Shown piece after piece: positions 63,608 to 64,000 of a stretch of 64,000 bases of DNA; the stretch's first letter is position 1; every line of letters begins with the position of its first letter. This DNA comes from Pseudoalteromonas luteoviolacea H33-S (GTDB lineage: Bacteria > Pseudomonadota > Gammaproteobacteria > Enterobacterales > Alteromonadaceae): positions 59,900 to 123,899 of the forward strand of contig NZ_AUXY01000088.1 of the NCBI RefSeq assembly GCF_001625695.1. The letters run 5' to 3'. Below the pieces are notes generated by a model that was not told where the DNA came from, did no database searches, and was given only the letters and a program-made list of their open reading frames with translations. The translations under genes and the position numbers were made by a program.

Positions 63608-64000
63608 CAACAAGTAAGTTAAAGCGCTTGCATAAACCCCTGCAATGTCCGATACCGTCTAGTATTGGACATAATATGGGAGTGCGATTTAATTCTTTAA
63701 AGAAAGTGAAGGCACTATACCTCTAACATTAAACATAAACCATATTTAACATAACGTAAATTATGGGGTGTTAAATAACGTAAGATATTACAAGTCAGTC
63801 CATGACTGCCATATTGGTTTTTCCAGGTATAATACTTTACTATCTTCTTTCAACGAAAATGCACTAGCTTCTAATTCTGGTTATGTGTATCTCATTAGCC
63901 AAAAAAGTTTTCTCATGAATATGACTCGTTATATGCCATTAGAGTTTTACCTTCATTAAATGTAATGCACTGACATGAGCTTCGAACTTCATCTTCGAAC
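63608..64000. other. terminal intergenic region
   Basis: A hairpin tgtccgatac/gtattggaca (63646-63671, one G-T wobble) follows the last gene and may terminate it. A 63-codon frame at 63768 has no Shine-Dalgarno or recognisable content. The window ends without a complete downstream gene. Confidence 0.45.

Noticed and set aside
63768..63959. 63-codon frame near the right edge
   Set aside because: No ribosome binding site and no similarity; likely chance in AT-rich DNA.

Overview
The window looks like chromosomal DNA from a marine gammaproteobacterium of the Alteromonadales, most likely Pseudoalteromonas. This is inferred from the low GC content, the many TonB-dependent receptors, c-di-GMP and two-component sensors, and the close match of housekeeping proteins (NrdB, FadH, SppA, HemH, YddG) to gammaproteobacterial families. 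No rRNA, tRNA, CRISPR array, insertion sequence or prophage was recognised. One lone tyrosine recombinase is present.

Layout. 1-6.5 kb: the 3' part of a hybrid sensor kinase, a Fur-box-preceded siderophore receptor on the opposite strand, and a LytS/LytTR-type two-component pair. 6.6-19.9 kb: mostly housekeeping metabolism (pykA, gnd, ansA-sppA, a fadH-like reductase, a DoxX protein, a nitroreductase, upp, a TVP38-family membrane protein, a DUF2141/SDR pair). 20-22.5 kb: a Crp-like regulator, a small secreted protein and a lipoprotein hydrolase. 22.6-28.4 kb: the most unusual accessory block. It holds two tandem small peptide genes with a nearly identical leader and different short Cys/Pro-rich tails, each with its own promoter-like region and hairpin, followed by two translationally coupled FAD oxidases, a Pmp3-type peptide and a GNAT protein. 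28.6-32.6 kb: a LysR-type effector domain with no DNA-binding domain, and a His-rich ZnuD-like TonB receptor preceded by two Zur-like operators. 32.6-37.5 kb: nrdB-yfaE without an adjacent nrdA, and surface lipoproteins. 37.8-46.8 kb: a Cache-GGDEF cyclase, a YfcC-type transporter, a GGDEF-EAL protein, hemH and a PAS chemoreceptor. 47-49.2 kb: a tyrosine recombinase directly downstream of yddG. 49.3-64 kb: accessory and poorly known genes, including a frameshifted msrA, a His-rich periplasmic repeat protein, an ankyrin/LprI-like protein, several hypotheticals, a hybrid kinase split by an in-frame stop, and an ECF sigma factor coupled to a membrane protein.

Themes. Metal handling recurs (Fur-type receptor, Zur-type His-rich receptor, His-rich periplasmic protein, ferrochelatase). 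Signal transduction is dense. Three genes look broken: msrA by a 1-nt deletion, the kinase at 58.5-60.2 kb by a nonsense codon, and the LysR fragment by loss of its HTH. The best candidate for an undescribed system is the paired leader-peptide locus at 22.6-23.4 kb with the flavoenzymes next to it. Its function is not established by the sequence.
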